Of a stretch of 64,000 nt of DNA, positions 36,996 through 47,124 are shown piece by piece. Source of the DNA: Chitinophagaceae bacterium (lineage in GTDB: Bacteria; Bacteroidota; Bacteroidia; Chitinophagales; Chitinophagaceae); NCBI GenBank assembly GCA_947488765.1, contig CANLAE010000006.1, positions 62,001 through 126,000 on the forward strand. The letters run 5' to 3'. The notes under the pieces are model-generated. The model was not told the origin of the DNA. It did no database searches and saw only the letters and a list, made by a program, of their open reading frames with translations. A program made the position numbers and the translations under genes. Positions within the stretch are counted from its first letter, which is position 1, and each line of letters begins with the position of its first letter.

Positions 36996-39077
36996 ATGGT
37001 TAAAAAACAATTTATACAAAGAGATATCAGCTGGCTTAGTTTCAATGCTAGAGTACTGCAAGAAGCAAATGATCCAAGTGTTCCATTAAAAGAACGCATT
37101 CGGTTTTTAGGAATTTTTTCAAACAACAGTGATGAGTTTTTTCGGGTACGTGTTGCAACATTAAAACGCATGGTTGAGTTTGCTGAAAAACGCAAACGAG
37201 CAAATATGCACATGGAAGAAAAGCCACAAGCTATTTTGGATCAAATACAAATGATTGTTTTACAACAACAAAATGAATTCAATAGAATTTGGAATGGTAT
37301 TTTAAAAGAATTAAAAAAAGAAAAAATTTTATTAGTTGATGAAAACCATCTCTCAAAAGATCAACAAGTTTTTGTTAAACATTTTTTTGATGAACAAGTT
37401 CGTGGCAATGTAATTCCATTGATGATTGAAAGCCTGCCACAACTTCCTTATTTAAGAGATAAAAGTATTTTTTTAGGCGTTGTAATGCGAAAGAAAAATT
37501 CAGCCTATCAGCAAAAGTATGCACTGATTGAAGTGCCTGCAAAAGCTATTGGAAGATTTGTTACACTGCCATCAAAAGCAGGCGAACAGCACATTATGTT
37601 GTTAGAAGATGTAATTCGTTTCAACTTGCCGCACATTTTTTCTTACTTCGAGTACGATCATTTTGATGCACATATTTTTAAAGTAACCAAAGATGCAGAA
37701 ATTGATATTGACAATGATTTATCTACCACGTTTGTTGAAAAAATTGAGAAAGGTTTAAAGAATAGAAGAAAGGGGAAACCTGTTCGATTTGTGTATGACA
37801 AAGAAATGGATGCAGGATTATTAGAGTACTTGATTAGAAGATTAAACTTAAACAGAAAAAGCAATATTATTCCTGGTGGACGTATTCATAACTTCAGACA
37901 TTTTATGGATTTTCCTGATGTTTTTTCAGATAAAAGTTTGAGAAATACATCCTTTATCCATCCTGCATTAGCAAGTGCTTCAAGAGTTACCGATATCATC
38001 AACAAGCATGATGTTATGTTACATTTTCCTTATCATTCTTTTAATGCAGTAATTGATTTATTGAGAGAAGCTGCGATGGACCCCGATGTAAATAGTATTA
38101 AACTTACAGCTTATCGATTGGCAGGGAATTCAAAAGTTATCAATGCCTTAATCAATGCAGCCCGTAACGGAAAAGAGGTAGTTGTGATGCTTGAATTAAA
38201 AGCAAGATTTGATGAAGAAGCAAATATTGAATGGAAAAGTATTTTAGAAGAAGAAGGTGTTAAAGTATTACTGGGTGTTCCTAAAATGAAAATTCATGCC
38301 AAGCTATGTATCATAAAAAAGAGGGTAAAAAACAAAACAATACAATATGGTTTTGTTAGTACAGGAAATCTCAATGAAAAAACTGCTAAAGTATATGGAG
38401 ACCATTGTTTGCTAACAAGCAACAGAAATGTTATGGCTGATATTAATAGAATTTTTAGATACTTAGAACATTGGAAAACCGGAGTTGCACAATTACAAGA
38501 ATGTAAAACTTTATTAGTTTGCCCAAATAATATGCGCAAGCATTTAGATACCTTAATTACAAAAGAAATTAAAAATGCACTTGCCAAAAAACCTGCAAGC
38601 ATTACGCTAAAAATGAACTCTTTAAGTGATGCTCAGTTCATTACAAAATTGTATGATGCAGCAACCGCTGGTGTAGATATTAATATTATTGTGCGAGGAA
38701 TTTTTTGTCCAATGATGGATAATAAGAAATTTAAAAAAACTCCTCAATGCATTAGTATTGTTGATGAATACTTAGAACATGCAAGGGTTTTGATTTTTCA
38801 CAATAGTGGTAATGAAAAAATATTTATTTCCTCGGCAGACTGGATGGTAAGAAATTTAGATCACAGGGTTGAAGCAGCATTACCCATTTTAGATAAAAAC
38901 ATCAGAGAAGAATTGAAAGATATTATCCACATCCAATTAAGAGACAATGTAAAAGCTCGGGTATTAGACAACGAACTTTTAAATAACTATGTACCTTTAT
39001 CAAATAATAAAAAGATACGTTCTCAGATTGAAACATATCAATACCTGCACCAAAAAACTATTGAGTCAACGAAATGA
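36996..39077 (+). CDS. ppk1: Polyphosphate kinase 1
   Basis: QRDISWLSFNARVLQEA, FIHPALASASRVTDII, LKARFDEEANIEWKSILEEEGVKV, KMKIHAKLCIIKK. Confidence 0.95.
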   Translation: MVKKQFIQRDISWLSFNARVLQEANDPSVPLKERIRFLGIFSNNSDEFFRVRVATLKRMVEFAEKRKRANMHMEEKPQAILDQIQMIVLQQQNEFNRIWNGILKELKKEKILLVDENHLSKDQQVFVKHFFDEQVRGNVIPLMIESLPQLPYLRDKSIFLGVVMRKKNSAYQQKYALIEVPAKAIGRFVTLPSKAGEQHIMLLEDVIRFNLPHIFSYFEYDHFDAHIFKVTKDAEIDIDNDLSTTFVEKIEKGLKNRRKGKPVRFVYDKEMDAGLLEYLIRRLNLNRKSNIIPGGRIHNFRHFMDFPDVFSDKSLRNTSFIHPALASASRVTDIINKHDVMLHFPYHSFNAVIDLLREAAMDPDVNSIKLTAYRLAGNSKVINALINAARNGKEVVVMLELKARFDEEANIEWKSILEEEGVKVLLGVPKMKIHAKLCIIKKRVKNKTIQYGFVSTGNLNEKTAKVYGDHCLLTSNRNVMADINRIFRYLEHWKTGVAQLQECKTLLVCPNNMRKHLDTLITKEIKNALAKKPASITLKMNSLSDAQFITKLYDAATAGVDINIIVRGIFCPMMDNKKFKKTPQCISIVDEYLEHARVLIFHNSGNEKIFISSADWMVRNLDHRVEAALPILDKNIREELKDIIHIQLRDNVKARVLDNELLNNYVPLSNNKKIRSQIETYQYLHQKTIESTK

Positions 39078-39952
39078 GATTAGCAGCAATTGATATAGGC
39101 AGTAACGCAGCAAGATTACTGATTAGTGATGTAAAACTTGATTCATTTGGTAACCCCGTTTTTAATAAGCTCAATTTAATCAGAGTGCCATTAAGATTGG
39201 GATTTGATGTTTTTGAAAAAGGCATCATCTCAAAAGAAAAGCGTTTGATGGTTTTACAAACTATGAAAGCTTTTGCACACTTAATGAAAGCATATGATGT
39301 ACAACATTTAAAAGCTTGTGCTACAAGTGCCATGAGGGATGCAGGGAATAGTAATGATATCATCAAAAAGATAAAACTGGAAACAGATATTGAAATAAAA
39401 GTTATTACCGGTGATGAAGAAGCAAACTACATTTATGAAAATCATATAGCTGAAAACTTAGATAAACTACACGCATATTTGTACATTGATGTTGGTGGCG
39501 GAAGTACAGAAATTACTTTTTTTTCGGAAGGAAATTTAAAATACAAAGAGAGTTTTAATATTGGAACTATTCGCTTACTTAAAAACCAAGTATCCGAAAA
39601 TAATTGGAATGAATTAAAAGACCATATAAAACAAAATACAAAAAGCAATTTGCCTATAATTGCTATTGGCAGTGGTGGCAATATCAATAAAATTTTTTCA
39701 TTAAGTAAAAAGAAGGAAGGCAAACCACTTAGCCTTGATTTATTGAAAGACTATTACAAAGAACTATCCGCTGTATCAATTGAAGACAGAATTAAATTAT
39801 ATAAACTTCGTGAAGATAGGGCTGATGTTATTGTTCCTGCATTGCAAATTTATATCAACATAATGCGGTGGGCAGAAATTACAGAAATTTATGTTCCAAA
39901 AATTGGACTTGCAGATGGATTAATTCAAAGCTTATACGAAGAGGTGAAATAA
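39074..39952 (+). CDS. Ppx/GppA phosphatase family (exopolyphosphatase)
   Basis: LAAIDIGSNAARLLI, CATSAMRDA, YIDVGGGSTEITFF; ATGA overlap with ppk1. Confidence 0.92.
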   Translation: MRLAAIDIGSNAARLLISDVKLDSFGNPVFNKLNLIRVPLRLGFDVFEKGIISKEKRLMVLQTMKAFAHLMKAYDVQHLKACATSAMRDAGNSNDIIKKIKLETDIEIKVITGDEEANYIYENHIAENLDKLHAYLYIDVGGGSTEITFFSEGNLKYKESFNIGTIRLLKNQVSENNWNELKDHIKQNTKSNLPIIAIGSGGNINKIFSLSKKKEGKPLSLDLLKDYYKELSAVSIEDRIKLYKLREDRADVIVPALQIYINIMRWAEITEIYVPKIGLADGLIQSLYEEVK

Positions 39953-39978
39953 AAAATTATAACTACTAAATCAGAAAA

Positions 39979-40794
39979 ATGTCGATACATTCAGAAGTAA
40001 AAAAAGTTACTACAAATACGTTGCAGAAAATGAAAGCCAAAGGTGAAAAGATTTCTATGCTTACTGCATACGATTATTCTTTTGCAAAAATTATTGATCA
40101 GGCGGGAATTGATGTGATATTGGTTGGTGATAGTGCAAGCAATGTAATGGCAGGTCATGAAACTACTTTGCCTATTACACTTGAGCAAATGATTTATCAT
40201 GCACAAAGCGCTGTAAGGGGTATTCAAAGATGTTTGGTAGTAGTTGATATGCCCTTTGGAACTTATCAAAGTAATAGCGATGTTGCTTTGGCTTCGGCAA
40301 TAAGGATTATGAAAGAAACGGGAGCTCATTCCGTAAAACTGGAAGGTGGGATTGAAGTTTTGGAGAGTATCAAAAAAATTGTTGGTGCAGGAATTCCAGT
40401 GATGGGGCATTTAGGTTTAACACCACAAAGCATTTATAAATTTGGAACATATACAGTAAGAGCAAAAGAACTTGAAGAAGCAGAAAAATTAAAAAATGAT
40501 ATTGTATTATTACAAGAGGCAGGATGCTTTGCAGTTGTTTTAGAAAAAATACCCTCTGCTTTAGCTAAAGAAGTAAGTGAACTTATTCATATACCAACAA
40601 TTGGAATAGGTGCAGGAAAATATTGTGATGGACAAGTATTGGTAATGCATGATATGCTTGGAATTAATACAGAATTTAAACCAAGATTTTTAAGAAAATA
40701 TTTGAACATTCATGAACAAGCTACTGATGCTATTAAAAGTTATATCAATGATGTAAAGAATAATGATTTTCCAAATGAAAGTGAGAGCTATTGA
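39979..40794 (+). CDS. panB: 3-methyl-2-oxobutanoate hydroxymethyltransferase
   Basis: [74 protein letters not shown]. Confidence 0.96.
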   Translation: MSIHSEVKKVTTNTLQKMKAKGEKISMLTAYDYSFAKIIDQAGIDVILVGDSASNVMAGHETTLPITLEQMIYHAQSAVRGIQRCLVVVDMPFGTYQSNSDVALASAIRIMKETGAHSVKLEGGIEVLESIKKIVGAGIPVMGHLGLTPQSIYKFGTYTVRAKELEEAEKLKNDIVLLQEAGCFAVVLEKIPSALAKEVSELIHIPTIGIGAGKYCDGQVLVMHDMLGINTEFKPRFLRKYLNIHEQATDAIKSYINDVKNNDFPNESESY

Positions 40795-40800
40795 TTGTAT

Positions 40801-40860
40801 TGCTGAATAACGTTATTTTGTAGATGTGTGCGACGCTACAAAAGCTACATGAATGATTTG
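40801..40860 (+). repeat. Dispersed repeat copy B (core TGTGCGACGCTAC at 40827-40839)
   Basis: Matches the TGTGCGACGCAAC core with one mismatch; flanks resemble the reverse complement of the 26761 copy. Confidence 0.65.
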
Positions 40861-40901
40861 TTGCTGATAACAAAAATAATTAGATCCTACAACTAAATTA
40901 A

Positions 40902-41924
40902 ATGATATACCGAAGTAAAGCTCCGTTAAGAATTGGATTGGCAGGAGGCGGAACGGATGTAAGCCCCTACAGTGATGAATTTGGAGGTGCCATTTTAAAT
41001 GCAACACTCTCGTTGAATGCATACGCTAGCATTGAACCAATGCAAGAAGGTGGAATTGTATTAGAAGCTTTGGATCGTAAAGAAAAACAAGGTTTTGAAT
41101 GGAAGAGTGAATTGCCTATAAATGGCACATTAGATTTGTTGAAAGGCGTATACAATCGGATTCAAAAAGATTATGGAATAACCCAAAAAAACTTCAAACT
41201 AAGTACATACGTAGATGCTCCGGCGGGCAGTGGATTAGGCACTTCTAGCACATTGGTAGTAGCAATTTTAGGGGCATTTGTTGAAATGTTGAAACTGCCT
41301 TTGGGTGATTATGATATTGCACATTATGCATATGAAATTGAAAGAAATGATTTGCAACTTGCAGGCGGCAAACAAGACCAATATGCTGCTACATTTGGGG
41401 GTGTAAATTTTATGGAATTTTTTGGTGACAGAGTAATTGTAAATCCGCTCAGAATAAGACAAGAATATATTAATGAACTAGAAAATAATTTGTTATTATA
41501 TTTCACTGCAACAAGCAGAGAAAGTGCAACAATTATAAAAGAGCAACAAAAAAATGTTACCCAAAAAAACGAATCCAGCATTGAAGCAATGCACCAATTG
41601 AAAGAGCAAGCTAAAATGATGAAGGAAGTTTTATTGAGAGGAAAACTGAATGAGATAGGGCATATACTGGATTTTGGTTTTGAACAAAAAAGAAAAATGG
41701 CACATAATATTTCTAATGAAGCCATTGAAAATATTTATGAAGCTGCAAAAAAATCGGGTGCTACCGGTGGTAAAATAAGTGGTGCCGGTGGCGGTGGATT
41801 TATGATATTTTATTGCCCGGGCAATACCAGATATCAAGTAATGGAAACATTGAATAATTTTGGAGGTGTAATAAAACCATACCAGTTTACTCAAAATGGA
41901 TTAACCACTTGGATCTCACAATAA
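40902..41924 (+). CDS. hddA: GHMP kinase, HddA-like D-glycero-D-manno-heptose 7-phosphate kinase
   Basis: RSKAPLRIGLAGGGTDVSPYSDEFGGAILNATL, DAPAGSGLGTSSTLVVA, GGKQDQYAATFGG, GGKISGAGGGGFMIFYC. Confidence 0.88.
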   Translation: MIYRSKAPLRIGLAGGGTDVSPYSDEFGGAILNATLSLNAYASIEPMQEGGIVLEALDRKEKQGFEWKSELPINGTLDLLKGVYNRIQKDYGITQKNFKLSTYVDAPAGSGLGTSSTLVVAILGAFVEMLKLPLGDYDIAHYAYEIERNDLQLAGGKQDQYAATFGGVNFMEFFGDRVIVNPLRIRQEYINELENNLLLYFTATSRESATIIKEQQKNVTQKNESSIEAMHQLKEQAKMMKEVLLRGKLNEIGHILDFGFEQKRKMAHNISNEAIENIYEAAKKSGATGGKISGAGGGGFMIFYCPGNTRYQVMETLNNFGGVIKPYQFTQNGLTTWISQ

Positions 41925-41936
41925 TCAGAAGAAAAA

Positions 41937-42509
41937 ATGGAAAATAAAATCAAACAAATCATTGGAGCATCTATTCAGGTAAAGCAACAAATACAGCAAG
42001 ATGAAACATTGTTGACAACAATTGGACTTTGCGTAGATGCTATTGTTGCTGCCTTTGAAAAAGGAAATAAAGTTTTGTTTTGTGGAAATGGAGGAAGCGC
42101 CGCAGATGCTCAACATTTGGCAGCTGAGTTTAGCGGCAGATTTTACAAAGACCGAAAAGCCTTACCAGCAGAGGCTTTGCACTGTAACACCTCGTATATT
42201 ACTGCTGTAGCAAATGATTATAGTTATGATGTTATTTACAGCAGAATGGTTGATGGCATTGGAAATGACGGAGATGTTATCGTTGGATTAAGTACCAGTG
42301 GCAATAGTAAAAATATTATCAAAGCTTTTGAAACTGCCAAAGAAAAAAATATGATTACAATAGGCTTTACAGGAACAACTGGCGGAGGCATGAAAGCTGT
42401 AAGTAATTATTTAATCAATATACCAAGTACAGATACGCCGCGTATTCAAGAAAGCCATATCATGATTGGACATATTATTTGCGAGTTGGTTGAGGCACAA
42501 TTATTTTAA
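41937..42509 (+). CDS. gmhA: D-sedoheptulose 7-phosphate isomerase (SIS domain)
   Basis: NKVLFCGNGGSAADAQHLAAEFSGRF, GLSTSGNSKNIIKA, RIQESHIMIGHIICELVE. Confidence 0.92.
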   Translation: MENKIKQIIGASIQVKQQIQQDETLLTTIGLCVDAIVAAFEKGNKVLFCGNGGSAADAQHLAAEFSGRFYKDRKALPAEALHCNTSYITAVANDYSYDVIYSRMVDGIGNDGDVIVGLSTSGNSKNIIKAFETAKEKNMITIGFTGTTGGGMKAVSNYLINIPSTDTPRIQESHIMIGHIICELVEAQLF

Positions 42510-42514
42510 TTTAT

Positions 42515-43084
42515 TTGTTTTACAACATGTTACATCTTGCTGCAATTGATAAATCTTATACTTTATTTATAGACCGTGATGGCGTAATAAATTATGAAAA
42601 AAAAGAGAGTTATATTTTAAACTGGAATGAATTTCAATTTTATGGAAATGTACCCAGTGCCATGAAAATTATCAATGAAATCTTTGGAACGATTGTTATG
42701 GTTACCAATCAAAAAGGCATTGGAAAAAAATTGATGACTACAGATGATTTAAATTACATTCATCAAAATATGCAGCTTCATATAGAATCTGCAGGGGGTA
42801 GAATAGATAAAATTTATTATTGTTCAGATTTAGATGATACTTCTATCAACCGGAAACCCAACCCCGGTATGGCTTTCCAGGCAAAAGCAGATTATCCGTT
42901 GATTGATTTTAGCAAAAGCTTCATGATTGGAAATAAATTAAGTGATATGCAATTTGGAAGAAATGCAGGTATGAATACTGTTTATTTGGCAACAACAAAT
43001 CCGGAAGTTTCGTTTCCACACCCCGATATTGATTTTAGATTTAACACATTATTTGAATTCGCTTTAGCATTGATAACTAAATAG
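42515..43084 (+). CDS. gmhB: HAD-IIIA heptose-bisphosphate phosphatase-like (GmhB-like)
   Basis: LFIDRDGVINYE, VMVTNQKGIGKK, NRKPNPGMAFQAK, FMIGNKLSDMQFGRNAGM; directly downstream of gmhA. Confidence 0.8.
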   Translation: MFYNMLHLAAIDKSYTLFIDRDGVINYEKKESYILNWNEFQFYGNVPSAMKIINEIFGTIVMVTNQKGIGKKLMTTDDLNYIHQNMQLHIESAGGRIDKIYYCSDLDDTSINRKPNPGMAFQAKADYPLIDFSKSFMIGNKLSDMQFGRNAGMNTVYLATTNPEVSFPHPDIDFRFNTLFEFALALITK

Positions 43085-43158
43085 TATTTTTTCAAGATAA
43101 TTTTGTGAAATTTTAAATATTTCATACCGTAATTTAGCAAACACATAATCTCCCTTTA

Positions 43159-44199
43159 ATGAAACCATTTTTTTTATTTGCTTTAATATTATTGGGCCAA
43201 TTTATCCGGGCACAAAAATTAACCACTCCTCAGTTAATGCAATTGAAACAACTGGAACAAGAAATTAAAAAAAGTTCAGTGGATTTAATTGAAGCAGATG
43301 ACGCTATTGATAGATATAGGGCAGATAGTTTTTTTACAAGGGGTTTAGTAAAAGCATTGAAAACTCCTAATTCCTTTTACTACAATTTCGATTCAATAAA
43401 AACTATTTCTAAAATATATGCCCCAGACAGCAGTTTCAAAATATTTACCTGGCAATTGACGAAAGATTTTACAAGTGTAAGACAAAAGGGTGCTATCCAA
43501 ATGAGAACAGAAGATGGCAGTTTAAAATTGATTCCTTTGATCGATAATTCAGACAATTCAAACAATCCGTTTGACTCAGTAAGATCTAATCAAAGGTGGA
43601 TTGGTGCTATTTATTATAAAATTGTACTAACAAAATACAACAATGAAAATATTTATACATTATTGGGATATGACGAAAATGATGAAAAAACAAATCGTAA
43701 ATGGATGGAGGTTTTAACTTTTGACAAAGTTGGAGGCGCACAATTTGGTGGCAGGTATTTTCAATATCCAAACGATGATATTAAACCAAAACAGCCGGCA
43801 TTTAGATTTTGTTTGGAATATAAAAAAGAAGCTAAAGCAAGATTGAATTTTGATACCTCTATTAATATGATTGTTTTTGACCACCTTATCAGTGAAGAAA
43901 AAAATCCTGGAATAAAACAAACACTCATTCCTGATGGAGATTTTGAAGGTTTTAAATGGGTTGAAAATAGGTGGGTGTATGTTTCTAAATTATTTGATTA
44001 CAAAGTAGATATGCAAGGTATAGATCCTATTTTAGGAAATGCTCCAACTCCGGCGCCATTAAAAGATAAAAATGGAAGAAGTAATGAAAAGGTTTTAGAT
44101 GAAATATCCAGAAAAAATGGAGCTCCTCTTACAAGTCCGTATAGAGTTGATGACAAAAAAAAGAAGAAGGAAGATCCTAAACAAAAAGAAGAATATTAA
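43159..44199 (+). CDS. Secreted hypothetical protein with Lys-rich charged C-terminal tail
   Basis: Signal peptide MKPFFLFALILLGQFIRAQ; tail VDDKKKKKEDPKQKEEY. Confidence 0.7.
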   Translation: MKPFFLFALILLGQFIRAQKLTTPQLMQLKQLEQEIKKSSVDLIEADDAIDRYRADSFFTRGLVKALKTPNSFYYNFDSIKTISKIYAPDSSFKIFTWQLTKDFTSVRQKGAIQMRTEDGSLKLIPLIDNSDNSNNPFDSVRSNQRWIGAIYYKIVLTKYNNENIYTLLGYDENDEKTNRKWMEVLTFDKVGGAQFGGRYFQYPNDDIKPKQPAFRFCLEYKKEAKARLNFDTSINMIVFDHLISEEKNPGIKQTLIPDGDFEGFKWVENRWVYVSKLFDYKVDMQGIDPILGNAPTPAPLKDKNGRSNEKVLDEISRKNGAPLTSPYRVDDKKKKKEDPKQKEEY

Positions 44200-44205
44200 T
44201 TTACT

Positions 44206-45792
44206 TTACCGATTAATTTTATATATCCAAACTGTTCCTTTATACACATCAACAGGATGATATTTTCTTAACCAAGCCAAAGTATCTGGTGTTGATTTGT
44301 TTACATGAATTACCTGTAACGCCCTTACAGCATACTTCCCGGCTGCTTCAATTGAAGTTGGCAAAACATATTCAACATTATTTTTAATAAAATTTTTAGG
44401 GGCAGAATTATTTTGCCCATAGTCCAAACTACCGTCACTTAACCAATTTATAATTGAAATTTTATCGTACGCAAATTCATTTGTATAAGCAATATAGTTA
44501 TTGAAATATTTTACTAATGAAATTGTTTGAATAAAAGCCAATAGAATTAAAATGATTTTTACATTTCTATTTACGGTAATGTATTCAATTAACTGAGCAA
44601 ACAAAATATAAAATGTTGGGAGTAAAAAAATGAGATGCCTTACTCCTATTTGAATTGGATTAAAAAAACTCAACACAACAAAATAAATCAAAGAAGGTAT
44701 TAAAATGCAGTAATGTAAAATTGATAACTGCTTTTTGATGAATATTTTTTTGATTAATAGCAATATTCCAATTACAGATAAACAAATAATTGCCGTAGGC
44801 ATTTTAAAAAATAAATTGACTAAATAATAATACCAGAAACCATTGTGATAACTTTCATTACCAAGCACAGTAACAGGATTATAAGTACTTTCCGGTTTGC
44901 CGCCACCAATTTGTCCATGGTAACTAAACAGATCAAACCCTTGTACAAAAGAGCTTGGCAAGGGTAAGGGAATATTAGAAAGTCTTGTGTAGGACGATTG
45001 AAAATTTTTAAAAAATGTACTTTGAAAATGATATTGATTCAGACTTGTAAAAGTACCATGACGATAAAATGCCAAATTAATAACCAGTAAAACAATCAAA
45101 AAAAATGAAATAGATTTTAATATAGCATTCAAAGAAAAAAAACTCATTAATTCTTTTTGCAGGAGCTTATGAATAAAAACAATTAACGGAACAAAGCCTG
45201 CCATCAAAACCATGTTCTGTTTTACAATACAAGCAAATCCTACATAGAAAGTACAAGCAAAAAAATCAAACCAGTTTTGCCGGTTCAAATATTTCCACAA
45301 ATGATATAGAATAGCAATAAATGAAAAGGCACAAGCAATATCAGTTCCTATCATACCACTGTGGCCAAGAATTAGCGGATCAAATAAAAATAATACAACA
45401 GGGAGTAAATTCCATTTTGGAAATAAGATTTTCTTGCTCCAAAAATAAATATAAATAGAAGTGAGTAGTGTAAATAAAATCATCATGTACCTTCCAATTT
45501 CCTGATCACTTTTCCCCCAATCATTCTTATGTATCGGATTTTTTAAAACTTGATTGATGATTCTTGGAACCCACGCAACTATAACAACGGGCGACTTACT
45601 ATCATACAACGCGTAACTTCTTTCGGGATTGCCTTGTAACCATTTTCGTGCATATTCTAAATAATCAGGCTCATCAGAGCAAATATCTCTTTGATTAATG
45701 TATAAAGCAGCAAAAAAAGTATGTAATAAAATTAGCAGAATAATTTGCCAATTTTTTTTTAGCTTTTGTCCTATGAAATGAACCATCATCAT
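44206..45792 (-). CDS. GT39/ArnT-like glycosyltransferase, polytopic membrane protein
   Basis: SDEPDYLEYARKW near the N-terminus and multiple TM segments; 4-bp overlap with truB. Confidence 0.7.
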   Translation of the reverse strand: MMMVHFIGQKLKKNWQIILLILLHTFFAALYINQRDICSDEPDYLEYARKWLQGNPERSYALYDSKSPVVIVAWVPRIINQVLKNPIHKNDWGKSDQEIGRYMMILFTLLTSIYIYFWSKKILFPKWNLLPVVLFLFDPLILGHSGMIGTDIACAFSFIAILYHLWKYLNRQNWFDFFACTFYVGFACIVKQNMVLMAGFVPLIVFIHKLLQKELMSFFSLNAILKSISFFLIVLLVINLAFYRHGTFTSLNQYHFQSTFFKNFQSSYTRLSNIPLPLPSSFVQGFDLFSYHGQIGGGKPESTYNPVTVLGNESYHNGFWYYYLVNLFFKMPTAIICLSVIGILLLIKKIFIKKQLSILHYCILIPSLIYFVVLSFFNPIQIGVRHLIFLLPTFYILFAQLIEYITVNRNVKIILILLAFIQTISLVKYFNNYIAYTNEFAYDKISIINWLSDGSLDYGQNNSAPKNFIKNNVEYVLPTSIEAAGKYAVRALQVIHVNKSTPDTLAWLRKYHPVDVYKGTVWIYKINR

Positions 45793-46490
45793 ATCTCAGG
45801 ATGATCATTTTTATGAAGTGATTGCACCATTGATTCAAAGCTTTCAAAACTGTAAGCATCTGCTAAATTAAAATTACCAATTCTGGTTCTGCATAAACTA
45901 CTCATGTAACTCCCAACTCCTAATGCAGCTCCAAAATCATTTGCCAAACTTCTGATATAAGTTCCGGTACTGCAAACAACTTTAAAATGCACAACAGGTA
46001 ATTCAATTTTTGTAATTACAAATTCAGAAATATTCACTTTGCGGGGATCTACTTTCACTTCAATACCCAATCGGGCAGATTCATACAACCTTTTACCATC
46101 TTTTTTAATAGCAGAAAATTGAGGCGGCATTTGTAAAATATCTCCTGTAAAGGCTGCTGTTGCTGCATTAATTGCATCTTCAGTTAAATGTGAAATATCT
46201 TGAAAATTTTCAGGGGCTGCTTCTAAATCATAAGTGGGGGTAGTTGCACCAAGTGTAAATGTGCCGGTATATTCTTTTTCCATTCCCATGTAGTCAGAAA
46301 TTTTTTTAGTAAATTTTCCTGTACAAACAATTAATAAGCCGGTTGCCAAGGGATCTAACGTGCCTGCATGGCCAACTTTTTTAACCTTGGCTAAGTACCT
46401 TACTTTTTTAATTACTGCAAAACTGCTAAGTCCGTAAGGCTTATCAAACAATAATACTTGGCCATCTAAAAAATATTGAGCTGAATACAT
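45789..46490 (-). CDS. truB: tRNA pseudouridine(55) synthase
   Basis: LLFDKPYGLSSF, KVGHAGTLDPLATGLLIVCTGKFTKK, QMPPQFSAIKKDGKRLYE, STGTYIRSLANDFG. Confidence 0.96.
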   Translation of the reverse strand: MYSAQYFLDGQVLLFDKPYGLSSFAVIKKVRYLAKVKKVGHAGTLDPLATGLLIVCTGKFTKKISDYMGMEKEYTGTFTLGATTPTYDLEAAPENFQDISHLTEDAINAATAAFTGDILQMPPQFSAIKKDGKRLYESARLGIEVKVDPRKVNISEFVITKIELPVVHFKVVCSTGTYIRSLANDFGAALGVGSYMSSLCRTRIGNFNLADAYSFESFESMVQSLHKNDHPEI

Positions 46491-46662
46491 AGTTTACGAA
46501 GATAAGCGGATGTTGTTTTAATTTTTAAAAGCGTCAAATGATAATTTATATTGAAATTTTTAAGCAGTTATTTTGTTTAATGATTGTATTTTATTTAACA
46601 ACAAAGCAAGTATTCATTTGGGTTAAAATAAATATATTTACTACATCAAAAAAAAATATTTT

Positions 46663-47070
46663 ATGGATAGAAAAGAATTTTTTTCTCAAATTGGAGTTGG
46701 AGCTGCAGCTCTTTTAGTTCCTGCATGTTTGGGTGGTTTAACAGGATGTAGTAAATCTGTTTCAGCACCTACAAACGTTGATTTTACTATTGATGTAAGC
46801 ACTGGCAGTTTGGCCACCAATGGAGGCTATTTAGTTCAAAACGGTGTATTGGTTGCCAGAACTACTTCGGGAAGTTTTTTAGCTGTTTCTGCTGCATGTA
46901 CGCATGAAGGAACGAATGTTAAATACGTTTCGAGCAGCAATAGTTTTACGTGCCCAAATCACAATGCCCAATTTAACAGTACTGGGGCTGTAACGCAAGG
47001 ACCTGCAACAACAAGTCTTACTAAATATAATACAACATTAACAGGCACATCACTTCGTGTATATTCTTAA
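46663..47070 (+). CDS. Rieske [2Fe-2S] domain protein, putative lipoprotein or exported
   Basis: CTHEGTN...CPNHNAQF Rieske ligands; N-terminus MDRKEFFSQIGVGAAALLVPACLGGLTGC. Confidence 0.88.
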   Translation: MDRKEFFSQIGVGAAALLVPACLGGLTGCSKSVSAPTNVDFTIDVSTGSLATNGGYLVQNGVLVARTTSGSFLAVSAACTHEGTNVKYVSSSNSFTCPNHNAQFNSTGAVTQGPATTSLTKYNTTLTGTSLRVYS

Positions 47071-47124
47071 TTGGCAACATTTGATGATGGATTTTTTAAT
47101 ATGAAAACCTATGATATTGCTGAA

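Noticed and set aside
39991-40410. 139-aa minus-strand ORF opposite panB
   Set aside because: Antisense to panB, which has full family motifs; no motif in the antisense product.
41324-41725. 133-aa minus-strand ORF opposite hddA
   Set aside because: Antisense ORF, no recognisable domain, no plausible start context.
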